Shown here: positions 1-8,016 of the stretch, in pieces
How the letters are laid out: the number at the start of each line of letters is the position of its first letter
How positions within the stretch are numbered: the first letter of the stretch is position 1
NCBI GenBank assembly: GCA_038234045.1
Contig: JBBSUX010000028.1
Span: 1 to 20,060, forward strand
Reading direction: 5' to 3'
Source of the DNA: JBBSUX01 sp038234045
GTDB lineage: Bacteria > Pseudomonadota > Gammaproteobacteria > Burkholderiales > Burkholderiaceae_C
Length of the DNA stretch: 20,060 nucleotides
Translations under genes and position numbers: made by a program
Notes under the pieces: generated by a model
What the model was told of the DNA's origin: nothing
The model's input: only the letters and a program-made list of their open reading frames with translations
Databases searched by the model: none

Positions 1-635
1 ACCACGTCCATCTTGTGCTCTACCAGCAGGATGATTTTGGTTTTGTCCTTTTTCAGCTCGCGGATCAGGTTCAGGATCACCGGCGCCTCGTCGTGGCTCA
101 TGCCGGCTGTCGGCTCGTCGAACATGTAGACCAGCGGATCGAGCGCCATCAACAATGCCACTTCGAGCTTGCGCTGGTCGCCGTGCGGCAGGCTCGCCAC
201 CGGTGCGTCGGCGCGCTCACGCAGCGCCACGCTGGCCAGGATGGCGTCGGCACGGGCTATCAGATCCGTGTGGTCGCTCCAGATACTCCACAGGTTCAGG
301 CCGCGCCGATGCTTGCCGTCCCGCATGGCCTGAACCGCCAGGCGCACGTTCTCCTGCACGGTGAGGTGCGAAAACAGGTTCGTCAGCTGGAACGCCCGGC
401 CGATTCCCGCGCGGGCGCGCTCAGGCACCGAAAGACCCGAGAGCAAGCGCCCTCCCAGCAGCACCTGTCCGGCCGTGGCCTTGAGCTGGCCCGAGATCAG
501 GTTGAAGTAGGTCGTCTTGCCTGCGCCATTGGGGCCGACGATCGCGGTCAGCGTGCCAGGCGCGAAAGCGCAGCTCACAGCATTGACAGCGACGTGTCCG
601 CCGAAGCGGATCGTCAGATCGCGGGTTTCGAGCAT
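1..635 (-). CDS. livG: ABC transporter ATP-binding protein, LivG-like (3' end cut by window)
   Basis: This is the cytoplasmic ATPase of a branched-chain-amino-acid-type (HAAT) ABC importer. It hydrolyses ATP to drive uptake of the ligand caught by the periplasmic protein encoded just upstream. 211 residues are visible and the frame is open to the window edge. Walker A GPNGAGKTT is at residues 34-42, the Q-loop AFQLTNLF at 81-88, the signature LPHGDQRKLEVA at 149-160 (HGDQR is typical of LivG/LivF, replacing LSGGQ), Walker B LVYMFDEPTAGM at 168-179 and the H-loop His at 207. The start is the first ATG; MLETRDLTIRFGG aligns with the usual family N-terminus, although no strong Shine-Dalgarno precedes it. 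It lies 144 nt after the binding-protein stop on the same strand, so it is probably co-transcribed. About 40 C-terminal residues are missing. The ligand cannot be told from the sequence. Confidence 0.93.
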   Translation of the reverse strand, partial: MLETRDLTIRFGGHVAVNAVSCAFAPGTLTAIVGPNGAGKTTYFNLISGQLKATAGQVLLGGRLLSGLSVPERARAGIGRAFQLTNLFSHLTVQENVRLAVQAMRDGKHRRGLNLWSIWSDHTDLIARADAILASVALRERADAPVASLPHGDQRKLEVALLMALDPLVYMFDEPTAGMSHDEAPVILNLIRELKKDKTKIILLVEHKMDV

Positions 636-659
636 GGCTTGGAAAATGAGAACGAAATA

Positions 660-701
660 TGGCTCTAGCGCATGTATTACATGCGCTATCAGCTATTAAT
701 A
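660..701. repeat. Comamonadaceae-type palindromic intergenic element, copy 1
   Basis: The gap between the binding-protein gene and livG contains a perfect inverted repeat: 10-nt arms at 667-676 and 678-687 around a single central T. On the minus strand the flanks read TATTAATAGCT on one side and GCCA on the other. The same outer blocks with nearly the same spacing (27 versus 28 nt) recur at 6783-6825. I recognise this layout as a short element common between Comamonadaceae genes. In mRNA it would fold into a hairpin, which might stabilise the upstream binding-protein message. The element family is recalled, not searched. Confidence 0.65.
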
Positions 702-779
702 GTGAGGTGTCGCGACGTGGCTTGCCGATGCCATGACGGGCGCGCGTTCGGGCCAGGTGACCCCCGCGCGCGGCAACTG

Positions 780-1967
780 TCAGCGCTGGTTGCGGATCGG
801 GATACTCATCTCTTCCGGCGTGATCTCGTGCACCAGCTCCGGCACGCCCCAGGCAAAAGCGGGGTCGTTCTTGATCCTGAAGTGGTACATGCTCTGCATC
901 GCCTGATGGTCTTCCTTGCGGAATGTCATCTTGCCCTTGGGCGTATCAAAGCTCATGCCTTCCATGGTCTTGATGAGCTTGTTGGTGTTGGTGTCGCCAT
1001 GGGTCTTTTTCAGCGCGGTCACCAGTGCCATTGCGGCCGAGAAACCACCCGCCGTAAAGAAATCAGGCGGCGTTTTGAATTCCTTGTAATGCGCAGCAAC
1101 AAGAGCGTCGTTCACCGGGTTCTTCGGGATGCCGAAGTAGTAGTAGGTGGCGCCTTCCATGCCGGGGAAGTTTTTGTATGCAGCCATGGCCGGCAGGATG
1201 TTGCCGCCGGTGAACACTTCGATGCCGTAGCGCTTCTTCAGGTCTTGTGCGGCCAGCGCGTTGAAAGGGGGCGTGCCACCGGCCCAGATCACTTCGATCG
1301 CCTTGCGGCCAGGATTGTCTTTCAATGCATCGATCACGCGCTGGATGCCAGCAGTGAAGTCGGTCGTGTTCTGCGGCAGGTATTCCTCATGTGCGATCTT
1401 CGCGTGCTTCAGGTTGGCTTTGAATGCCTTCACGCCGTCACGGCCAAAGGCGTAATCCTGAGCAAGCGTGGCCACCGTCACGCCGTCCTTGTCCATGGCA
1501 ACCGCGTTGCTGATGGCGTCCTGGCTCGAGTTGCGGCCGGTGCGGAAGATGTATTTGTTCCACTTGTCGCCGGTAATCGAATCGGCCACGGCCGGCTCGA
1601 CCAGCAGGATCTTCTTGTATTCCTCGGCCACCGGCAGCATCGCCAATGCCACACCGGACGAGGTCGGCCCTACCGCGATGTCGGCCTTGTCATCGGCATA
1701 GGCGGCGGCCAGCAGGCTCTTGCCCAGGTCGGGCTTGCCCTGCGTGTCTCTCTCCATCACCACGATCTTTTTGCCGTCAATCATCATGGTGCCGCCAGTG
1801 GCGTATTGCAGGCCCATCAGCAAACCGGTTTGCGTTTGCTTGCCGTAGGCCTCCAGCGGCCCGGTCATGCTGTGAATGTGCGCTATGCGAATCTCGCCGG
1901 CGGCAAAAGCGGAGGCAGAAATCGTGGCCGCGAACGCGGCAAGGGCAACCAGGGTGCGACGGTGCAT
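780..1967 (-). CDS. Branched-chain amino acid-type ABC transporter periplasmic binding protein
   Basis: This is a 395-residue periplasmic ligand-binding protein of the LivJ/LivK type (Peripla_BP_6, type 1 fold), the receptor of the ABC importer whose ATPase follows. The N-terminus MHRRTLVALAAFAATISASAFAA is a classic Sec signal peptide with likely cleavage near residues 22-23. The mature protein opens with EIRIAHIHSMTGPLEAYGKQ, the usual lobe-1 start with its ligand-contacting loop, and has the VGPTSSGVALAMLPVAEEY segment typical of the family. The start at 1967 is chosen over an in-frame upstream option because AAGGAGAC sits 7 nt before the ATG and the signal peptide begins there. A sigma-54-type promoter lies about 35 nt upstream. 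The ligand is unknown: the family binds amino acids, amides, urea and aromatic acids. Confidence 0.93.
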   Translation of the reverse strand: MHRRTLVALAAFAATISASAFAAGEIRIAHIHSMTGPLEAYGKQTQTGLLMGLQYATGGTMMIDGKKIVVMERDTQGKPDLGKSLLAAAYADDKADIAVGPTSSGVALAMLPVAEEYKKILLVEPAVADSITGDKWNKYIFRTGRNSSQDAISNAVAMDKDGVTVATLAQDYAFGRDGVKAFKANLKHAKIAHEEYLPQNTTDFTAGIQRVIDALKDNPGRKAIEVIWAGGTPPFNALAAQDLKKRYGIEVFTGGNILPAMAAYKNFPGMEGATYYYFGIPKNPVNDALVAAHYKEFKTPPDFFTAGGFSAAMALVTALKKTHGDTNTNKLIKTMEGMSFDTPKGKMTFRKEDHQAMQSMYHFRIKNDPAFAWGVPELVHEITPEEMSIPIRNQR

Positions 1968-2001
1968 GGAAATGTCTCCTTGTAATAGTGACCGACATCC
2001 G

Positions 2002-2017
2002 TGCACATAGCATGCCA
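2002..2017 (-). promoter_or_regulatory. Putative sigma-54 (-24/-12) promoter of the ABC transporter operon
   Basis: On the minus strand the 16-mer TGGCATGCTATGTGCA matches the RpoN consensus TGGCACG-N4-TTGCW at 10 of 12 defined positions. The invariant GG and GC are spaced exactly 10 nt apart. Transcription would start near 1991, leaving a leader of about 24 nt that contains the AAGGAGAC ribosome site. The gene immediately upstream encodes a sigma-54-dependent activator, which makes the assignment more credible. Experimental proof is lacking. Confidence 0.7.
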
Positions 2018-2077
2018 CGCGGCAAGTGCTTGTCACCATTGACTTTGCCGTTTCCAGCCCGACTGATCGCCTAAAAT

Positions 2078-2098
2078 TCAGACAACATTATTGCCTGA
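2078..2098. promoter_or_regulatory. Inverted repeat, candidate activator-binding (UAS) site
   Basis: The sequence TCAG-a-CAA-catta-TTG-c-CTGA is an interrupted 21-nt palindrome (arms 2078-2085 and 2091-2098, one mismatch). It lies about 60-95 nt upstream of the sigma-54-like promoter, a normal distance for an enhancer site of a Fis-type activator. Related half-sites (TTGGTCAG, TTGTCAGG) continue into the end of the regulator gene at about 2101-2129. It could instead be a coincidental repeat. Confidence 0.4.
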
Positions 2099-2105
2099 TA
2101 TTTGG

Positions 2106-3653
<1,548 letters not shown>

Positions 3654-3706
3654 GATGGTACCGACGGCCGGCGCAGCTTAGGTGAATGCCAAGGCCCGGC
3701 AGACGC

Positions 3707-4738
3707 TCAGCGAAGTTGCGCCAGCCAGCGACTCAGCGCCGGGCCGGCGATCAGCACCACCATGAACCGCGTCAATTGCATCGCCATCACAAAGCTGGTT
3801 TCCACTGCGCTGGTCGTCGCAATGACGGCAATCGCATCGACCCCACCCGGCGATGTCGCGAGGTAGGCGCTGAGCGGATCAAGGCCGATGGTCACCATGA
3901 GCAAAGCCCCGCAGGCCACACCGACACCGATCAGCAAGGCGATAGATGCCAACACCTTTGGCAGCGCGCGCAGGGCGTGCAGCAGCACATCACGGGCAAA
4001 ACGCAGGCCCACGCTCCAGCCGATCGCGGCATATGCCAGCACCAGCAGCGCGGGCGGCAAGGCGGGAGAGAGCCCCCACACAAACTGCACCACCAGGCCC
4101 GCCACCAGGGGAATCAGAATGGCGCCGCCCGCGATGGCAAAACGCCGCGCCACCCAGCCACCGCCCAGCACCAGCAGTGCCGTCAACAATAAACCGCTTG
4201 GTGCGCCCACCTCCAGCAAGTTCAAGCTGGAGCTGGTGGTCGGAATGTGAGCCCCAGCAACACGCGCGACCACCGCCGCCACCACAGTGACGATGACAAC
4301 CCGGGTGTACTGCATGAAAGCGACCAGGCGCACATCAGCGCCAAACTCCTCGGCCATCGCCACCATGGCAGAAGCACCGCCGGGTGCCATGCCCCAGATG
4401 GCCGTCGTGCCGGGCATCACCTGGCGCCGCATCATGGCCCAACCCAAGGCGCTGCTGGCTGCGATCAGAACCAGCGTGATGCCGAGGAACGCCGGCCAGT
4501 GGGCGGCAAGTGGGCCGATTTGGTCAGGATGCAGACTGCGTGCGATGAGGCAGCCGAGCAGGCCTTGGCCCCACCCGAAAAATCGCTTCGGCACGGACAG
4601 CTTGAGCCCACGCAGGGCGAACACGAGCCCGCTCACCATGCATGCCATCAATACGGCGGCTGGCATGTGCAGCGCCAGCAGGGCCGCCGACAAAAGCGCG
4701 CTGACAACCGCCAGCGCCGGCCAGCGCAGCCACGCCAT
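3707..4738 (-). CDS. AbrB-family integral membrane protein (COG3180)
   Basis: This is a 343-residue, very hydrophobic membrane protein of the AbrB family (PF05145, often mislabelled ammonia monooxygenase). It is unrelated to the Bacillus regulator AbrB and its transport role is poorly known. The family's internal duplication is visible: GTTAIWGMAPGGASAMVAMA with a following FMQYTRVV in the first half, and ATSPGGVDAIAVIATTS with a following AMQLTRFMVVL in the second. About ten membrane segments are expected. The start ATG lies only 3 nt after the tctA stop, so the gene is translationally coupled to the tricarboxylate transporter. This suggests a role with the same or a related substrate. No clear terminator separates it from the activator gene 53 nt downstream, so read-through is possible. 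Confidence 0.88.
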   Translation of the reverse strand: MAWLRWPALAVVSALLSAALLALHMPAAVLMACMVSGLVFALRGLKLSVPKRFFGWGQGLLGCLIARSLHPDQIGPLAAHWPAFLGITLVLIAASSALGWAMMRRQVMPGTTAIWGMAPGGASAMVAMAEEFGADVRLVAFMQYTRVVIVTVVAAVVARVAGAHIPTTSSSLNLLEVGAPSGLLLTALLVLGGGWVARRFAIAGGAILIPLVAGLVVQFVWGLSPALPPALLVLAYAAIGWSVGLRFARDVLLHALRALPKVLASIALLIGVGVACGALLMVTIGLDPLSAYLATSPGGVDAIAVIATTSAVETSFVMAMQLTRFMVVLIAGPALSRWLAQLR

Positions 4739-4741
4739 GGC

Positions 4742-6244
4742 TCAGACCATCGCCGGTTTTCTTTGTGCCCATCGCCGGTACACGGGTGGCCCCACCAACA
4801 TGGCCAATACGCCCATCCACAAACCGATGGAAATGGGGCTGCCCCAGAGAATGGACAGCTCACCGTTGGTGATGGACAGCGCGCGGCGCAGGTTCTGCTC
4901 CATCAGATCGCCCAGCACAAAGCCCAGGATCAGCGGCGCCATCGGCAAGCCTGCCTTGCGCAGCCCGAAGCCGATGATGCCCAGCACGCCCATCAGCAGC
5001 AGGTCGAACGTGGTGGCGTGAATCGCATACACCCCCACCGCGCTGATCGCCAGAATGCCTGGCACGAGCAGCCAGTTGGGTACCAGCAGCAAGCGCGTGA
5101 ACACGCCCACCAGCGGAATGTTGATGATCAGCAGCAGGAAGTTGGAGACGAACATGGAGGCGATCAGCCCCCAGACCAGCTCGGGCTGCTGGGTAAACAG
5201 CGCCGGGCCGGGCGTGATGTTGTAGAGCGACAGCGCGCCCACCATCACGGCGGTAGTGCCGGAGCCCGGCACACCCAGCGTGAGCATCGGAATGAAGGAA
5301 CCGTTGGCCGATGCGTTGTTGGCGGCTTCAGGCGCGCTCACGCCGCGAATGTCGCCTTTGCCGAAGGTGCCTTCCTTGTCGTTCAGCTTCTTTTCCACCG
5401 TATAGGCCATGGCACTGGCGATCGTCGCGCCCGCCCCTGGCAGCACGCCCACTACAAAGCCAATGATCGACGAACGGATGATGGTCCAGCCCGTCATCGC
5501 GAGCTCTTTGGTGTTGAACATTACCCGGCCTACCGTGCGGATCAGGCCGCTGGTGCTGGCCTGGTGCTCCAGCATGACCAGGATTTCGCTGACCGAGAAC
5601 AAGCCGATCACCACCACGATGAACTGAATGCCATCGGACAGATGCACGTTGTCACCGGTGAAGCGGTAGATACCCGAGTTGCTGTCGAGCCCCACGGTGG
5701 AAAGCGCCAGCCCGAGCGCGGCAGCGACCACTGCCTTGAGCGGCTCGCTGCCCATCAGGCCGGTGATGCAGGCAAAAGCGAAGCACATCAGCGCAAAGTA
5801 TTCGGCCGGCCCGAAAGCCAGTGCCCAGCGCGCCAGCAGCGGCGCAAACAGCACGATGCCGGCCGTGGCGATGGTGGAGCCCACGAACGAAGCCCACGCC
5901 GATATCGACAGCGCCACGCCGCCGCGCCCGGATCGCGCCATCGGATTGCCATCGATCGCCGTCATGATGGCGCCGGCGTCCCCCGGTACGTTCAGCAGGA
6001 TCGATGAAATACGGCCGCCAAACTCGCAGCCGATATAAACCGCGGTGAGCAAAATCAGCGCGGTGTGCGCTGGCAGCTTGAGCGCGAACGCCAGCGGTAT
6101 CAGCAGCGCAACGCCGTTGATCGGACCGAGCCCAGGGAGCATGCCGACGATGGTGCCAATCAGCGCACCGATGGCAGCCACCATCAGGTTGGTGGGCGTC
6201 AGCGCAACGCCGAAGCCCTGCATCAGGTATTGAAGCGTGTCCAT
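4742..6244 (-). CDS. tctA: Tripartite tricarboxylate transporter large permease TctA
   Basis: This is the 500-residue large membrane subunit of a TTT carrier, which imports an organic acid by secondary transport once it is delivered by TctC. The length and about 12 membrane segments match the family. The conserved N-terminal repeat, with GTIVGMLPGLGPINGVALLIPLAF (about residues 30-53) and GCEFGGRISSILLNVPGDAGAIMTAIDG, is clear. The second repeat carries VVGVLPGAGATIASAMAY and LGVPGSGTTAVMVGAL. These glycine/proline-rich loops are the TctA signature. It starts 1 nt after the tctB stop and ends 3 nt before the AbrB-family gene, so the three genes are coupled. The substrate (citrate, other carboxylates, aromatic acids) is not decided by the permease sequence. 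Confidence 0.95.
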   Translation of the reverse strand: MDTLQYLMQGFGVALTPTNLMVAAIGALIGTIVGMLPGLGPINGVALLIPLAFALKLPAHTALILLTAVYIGCEFGGRISSILLNVPGDAGAIMTAIDGNPMARSGRGGVALSISAWASFVGSTIATAGIVLFAPLLARWALAFGPAEYFALMCFAFACITGLMGSEPLKAVVAAALGLALSTVGLDSNSGIYRFTGDNVHLSDGIQFIVVVIGLFSVSEILVMLEHQASTSGLIRTVGRVMFNTKELAMTGWTIIRSSIIGFVVGVLPGAGATIASAMAYTVEKKLNDKEGTFGKGDIRGVSAPEAANNASANGSFIPMLTLGVPGSGTTAVMVGALSLYNITPGPALFTQQPELVWGLIASMFVSNFLLLIINIPLVGVFTRLLLVPNWLLVPGILAISAVGVYAIHATTFDLLLMGVLGIIGFGLRKAGLPMAPLILGFVLGDLMEQNLRRALSITNGELSILWGSPISIGLWMGVLAMLVGPPVYRRWAQRKPAMV

Positions 6245-6245
6245 C

Positions 6246-6773
6246 TCAGCGGCCTCCCAGGATGAACGACAGAACGCCAGTGGGCAGGATCACATCCAGC
6301 AATTTGTCGAACAGGATGTAGAAGCCGATGCCCATGACCAGCCCGCCTATGAGGCACTTCTTCCAGTCGCCGCCGAAGGCCTTGCCGACCGGTACCGCCA
6401 TCAAGGTGGTGGCCAGCACAAACCCCAGCGACTGAAACACTGCGGCATAGACCAGCACCGCGCCGGCGCACAGCGCCACCGCCGCGAGGTTGCCGCGTGG
6501 CGGAGCGGCTTGAACCGCTGTCGCTGCTTCTGCAGCGCCGATGGCGGGAACCTCCACATCCACATCCACATCCATCTTCCCTAGCAGCGCGGTGCGCGGG
6601 CTGCCTTTGACGGCCATCCAGGCGCCGATCAGCACGAGGATGCCTGCCAGTAACAGCGGAAAGGCGCGCGGCCCGACCGGTTCATACGAAATCTCGGCGG
6701 CGTAACCCCATGCAGACCAGGCCATGGCTGCGCCGAGAATGACGCACAGGGCGCCCAGAATGCGATCTGCCAT
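6246..6773 (-). CDS. tctB: Tripartite tricarboxylate transporter small permease TctB
   Basis: This is the 175-residue small membrane subunit of the TTT carrier, which associates with TctA. Four membrane segments can be seen: about residues 5-23, 37-55, 94-116 (LAAVALCAGAVLVYAAVF) and 140-172. The early motif YEPVGPRAFPLLLAG (about 30-44) is the hallmark of the TctB family. The cytoplasmic loop between segments 2 and 3 is long and low in complexity (KMDVDVDVEVPAIGAAEAATAVQAAPP), partly encoded by a short tandem repeat. It follows tctC after 135 nt and is almost fused to tctA (1-nt gap). The ribosome site is weak. Confidence 0.92.
   Translation of the reverse strand: MADRILGALCVILGAAMAWSAWGYAAEISYEPVGPRAFPLLLAGILVLIGAWMAVKGSPRTALLGKMDVDVDVEVPAIGAAEAATAVQAAPPRGNLAAVALCAGAVLVYAAVFQSLGFVLATTLMAVPVGKAFGGDWKKCLIGGLVMGIGFYILFDKLLDVILPTGVLSFILGGR
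6553..6576. repeat. Hexanucleotide tandem repeat inside tctB
   Basis: Three exact TCCACA units and one variant TCCATC (plus-strand reading) run in tandem. They encode the alternating Asp-Val residues 68-74 of TctB, in the loop between membrane segments 2 and 3. The unit is a multiple of 3, so slippage would lengthen or shorten the loop without a frameshift. Confidence 0.8.
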
Positions 6774-6782
6774 GATTTACTT

Positions 6783-6825
6783 TATTGATAGCTAGTACCG
6801 CTCGCCCGTGCTGCGTTACAAGCCA
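6783..6825. repeat. Comamonadaceae-type palindromic intergenic element, copy 2 (degenerate)
   Basis: In the tctC-tctB gap the plus strand reads TATTGATAGCT, then 28 nt, then GCCA. This matches the outer blocks of the element at 660-701, in the opposite orientation. The inner palindrome is worn: only CGC/GCG remnants remain. Similarity to the known family is judged from memory and from the internal match. Confidence 0.5.
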
Positions 6826-6842
6826 AAATGATCACTAACTGA

Positions 6843-6882
6843 CGGGCCCGCGTTGCGAGCCCGTTTGCGGGCGATACCGCCC
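6843..6882 (-). other. Cluster of alternative RNA hairpins between tctC and tctB
   Basis: Just after the tctC stop the transcript can form overlapping GC stems: CGGGC (6843-6847) with GCCCG (6859-6863), GCCCG (6859-6863) with CGGGC (6868-6872) around TTTG, and GGGCG (6869-6873) with CGCCC (6878-6882) around ATAC. No U-tract follows on the minus strand, so it is not a canonical terminator. Such hairpins after a binding-protein gene commonly protect its mRNA 3' end and raise its level over the permease genes. That role is inference. Confidence 0.5.
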
Positions 6883-6908
6883 CTTTATCGCAATGCCTCG
6901 AGCAAGGC

Positions 6909-7892
6909 TTACTTGGCAACCTTCAGATTGAAGTCAGCCGCAAGCTTGCGGTACGCCGCCATGCGCTCGGTGATAAAAGCGTCCAGTTCCGGGCCGGTGA
7001 GCGCGAACTTGAACAGGCTGCGCTCGGCGCGCAACTTGTTGTATTCCGGCGTCGCCATCATCTTTGCGAAGGTGTCCTGCCAGACCTTGAAGTCGGCATC
7101 GCTCACCTTGGGGCCCATGTAGAAGCCGCGGATGATGGGCCACTCGATGTCGTAACCCAGCTCCTTCATGGTGGGCGTATTGGCCATCGCACCTTCCAGG
7201 CGCTTGTCGGCCATCACTGCCAGCACGCGGATCTTGGCGCCGGCCTTGATCTGCTCTTCCGCTTCAGATGCGTCGCCGGAATACACCTGCACATGGCCGC
7301 CTTGCAGTGCGGTGATGGCTTCACCGCCGCCCTCGAACGCCACGAAGCGCATGGTCTTCGGGTCCAGGCCCGCAGCGCGTGCAGTGAGCGCGGCCTTCAT
7401 CCAGTCCTGGCTGCCCACGCTGCCGCCGGCACCGAACACCACTTTGCCCGGATCGGCCTTGATGGCGGCGACCAGATCGGCGATGGTTTTGAGCGGCGAG
7501 TTCTCGGCCACGACGACAGCACCGTAATCAGTGCCGATGGCGGCCAGCCAGCGCACGTCTTTTTCGTTGTAGCGGCCGAACTTGCCCTGCGCCAGGTTCA
7601 GGAGCGAGCCGCCCGAGAACGCGATGATGGTGTTGTTCTCATCAGGCCGCTGCGCCACGATGGCGTTGTAGGCGACTGCGCCGATGCCGCCGGGCATGTA
7701 GCTCACGCGCATCGGGTCGCTAATGTATTTGCCGTTCAGCAATGCGCTTTGCGCCAGCTTGCAGGTCAGGTCAAAACCGCCGCCGGGCTTGGCCGGGGCG
7801 ATGCATTCGGTCTTGTCGAGCGGGCCGGCCTGGGCCGAGAAAGCCAGGGCGAGTGCTGCGGCGGCAGCGAGAAATCGGGAATGAAAGCGCAC
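6909..7892 (-). CDS. tctC: Tripartite tricarboxylate transporter substrate-binding protein (TctC/Bug family)
   Basis: This is the 327-residue periplasmic receptor of the TTT carrier. It binds a carboxylate-type ligand and passes it to TctAB. The signal peptide VRFHSRFLAAAAALALAFSAQA has likely cleavage near residue 22. The mature protein begins GPLDKTECIAPAKPGGGFDLTCK, the PGGGxD first ligand loop of Bug proteins. Later come the family blocks YMPGGIGAVAYN, VVFGAGGSVGSQDWMKAAL and VQVYSGDASEAEEQIKAG. The start is a GTG: AGAAGGAG lies 8 nt upstream and the signal peptide begins there, whereas the in-frame upstream extension has neither. It is first in the tctCBA-abrB unit, with a sigma-54-like promoter about 35-60 nt upstream. 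Confidence 0.94.
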   Translation of the reverse strand: MRFHSRFLAAAAALALAFSAQAGPLDKTECIAPAKPGGGFDLTCKLAQSALLNGKYISDPMRVSYMPGGIGAVAYNAIVAQRPDENNTIIAFSGGSLLNLAQGKFGRYNEKDVRWLAAIGTDYGAVVVAENSPLKTIADLVAAIKADPGKVVFGAGGSVGSQDWMKAALTARAAGLDPKTMRFVAFEGGGEAITALQGGHVQVYSGDASEAEEQIKAGAKIRVLAVMADKRLEGAMANTPTMKELGYDIEWPIIRGFYMGPKVSDADFKVWQDTFAKMMATPEYNKLRAERSLFKFALTGPELDAFITERMAAYRKLAADFNLKVAK

Positions 7893-7936
7893 GATGGGTC
7901 TCCTTCTGTGAAGTGGGCGAGTCGGGGCCTTGCCTT

Positions 7937-7952
7937 CGCAAGCCCTCTGCCA
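7937..7952 (-). promoter_or_regulatory. Putative sigma-54 (-24/-12) promoter of tctCBA
   Basis: The minus-strand 16-mer TGGCAGAGGGCTTGCG matches TGGCACG-N4-TTGCW at 9 of 12 positions, with GG and GC exactly 10 nt apart and intact TGGCA and TTGC cores. A transcript would start near 7927, leaving about 35 nt before the GTG of tctC, including its ribosome site. The -12 half overlaps a small hairpin (7925-7945). TctD-type regulators usually act with sigma-70, so this site would imply an additional control. Confidence 0.5.
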
Positions 7953-8016
7953 CCGCGCCAATGTAGGGAGTCGCGCCTTTCGACATGCTTTCATCCCGCG
8001 CACTAAAAATCGAGGG

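Noticed and set aside
672..1985. A 437-codon open frame on the plus strand, opposite the ABC binding protein
   Set aside because: It has an unnatural composition and no domain. The minus strand holds a complete signal-peptide protein with a ribosome site.
4247..6007. A 586-codon open frame on the plus strand, opposite tctA
   Set aside because: It is His/Gln/Arg-rich without any recognisable domain and lies antisense to a clear TctA gene. Long antisense frames are common in GC-rich DNA.
6843..6882. Possible terminator after tctC
   Set aside because: The hairpins are GC-rich but lack a U-tract on the minus strand, so they are listed only as RNA structures.
7893..8003. Upstream in-frame extension of tctC
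   Set aside because: It is basic and Arg-rich and would bury the signal peptide. The GTG at 7892 has a strong Shine-Dalgarno.
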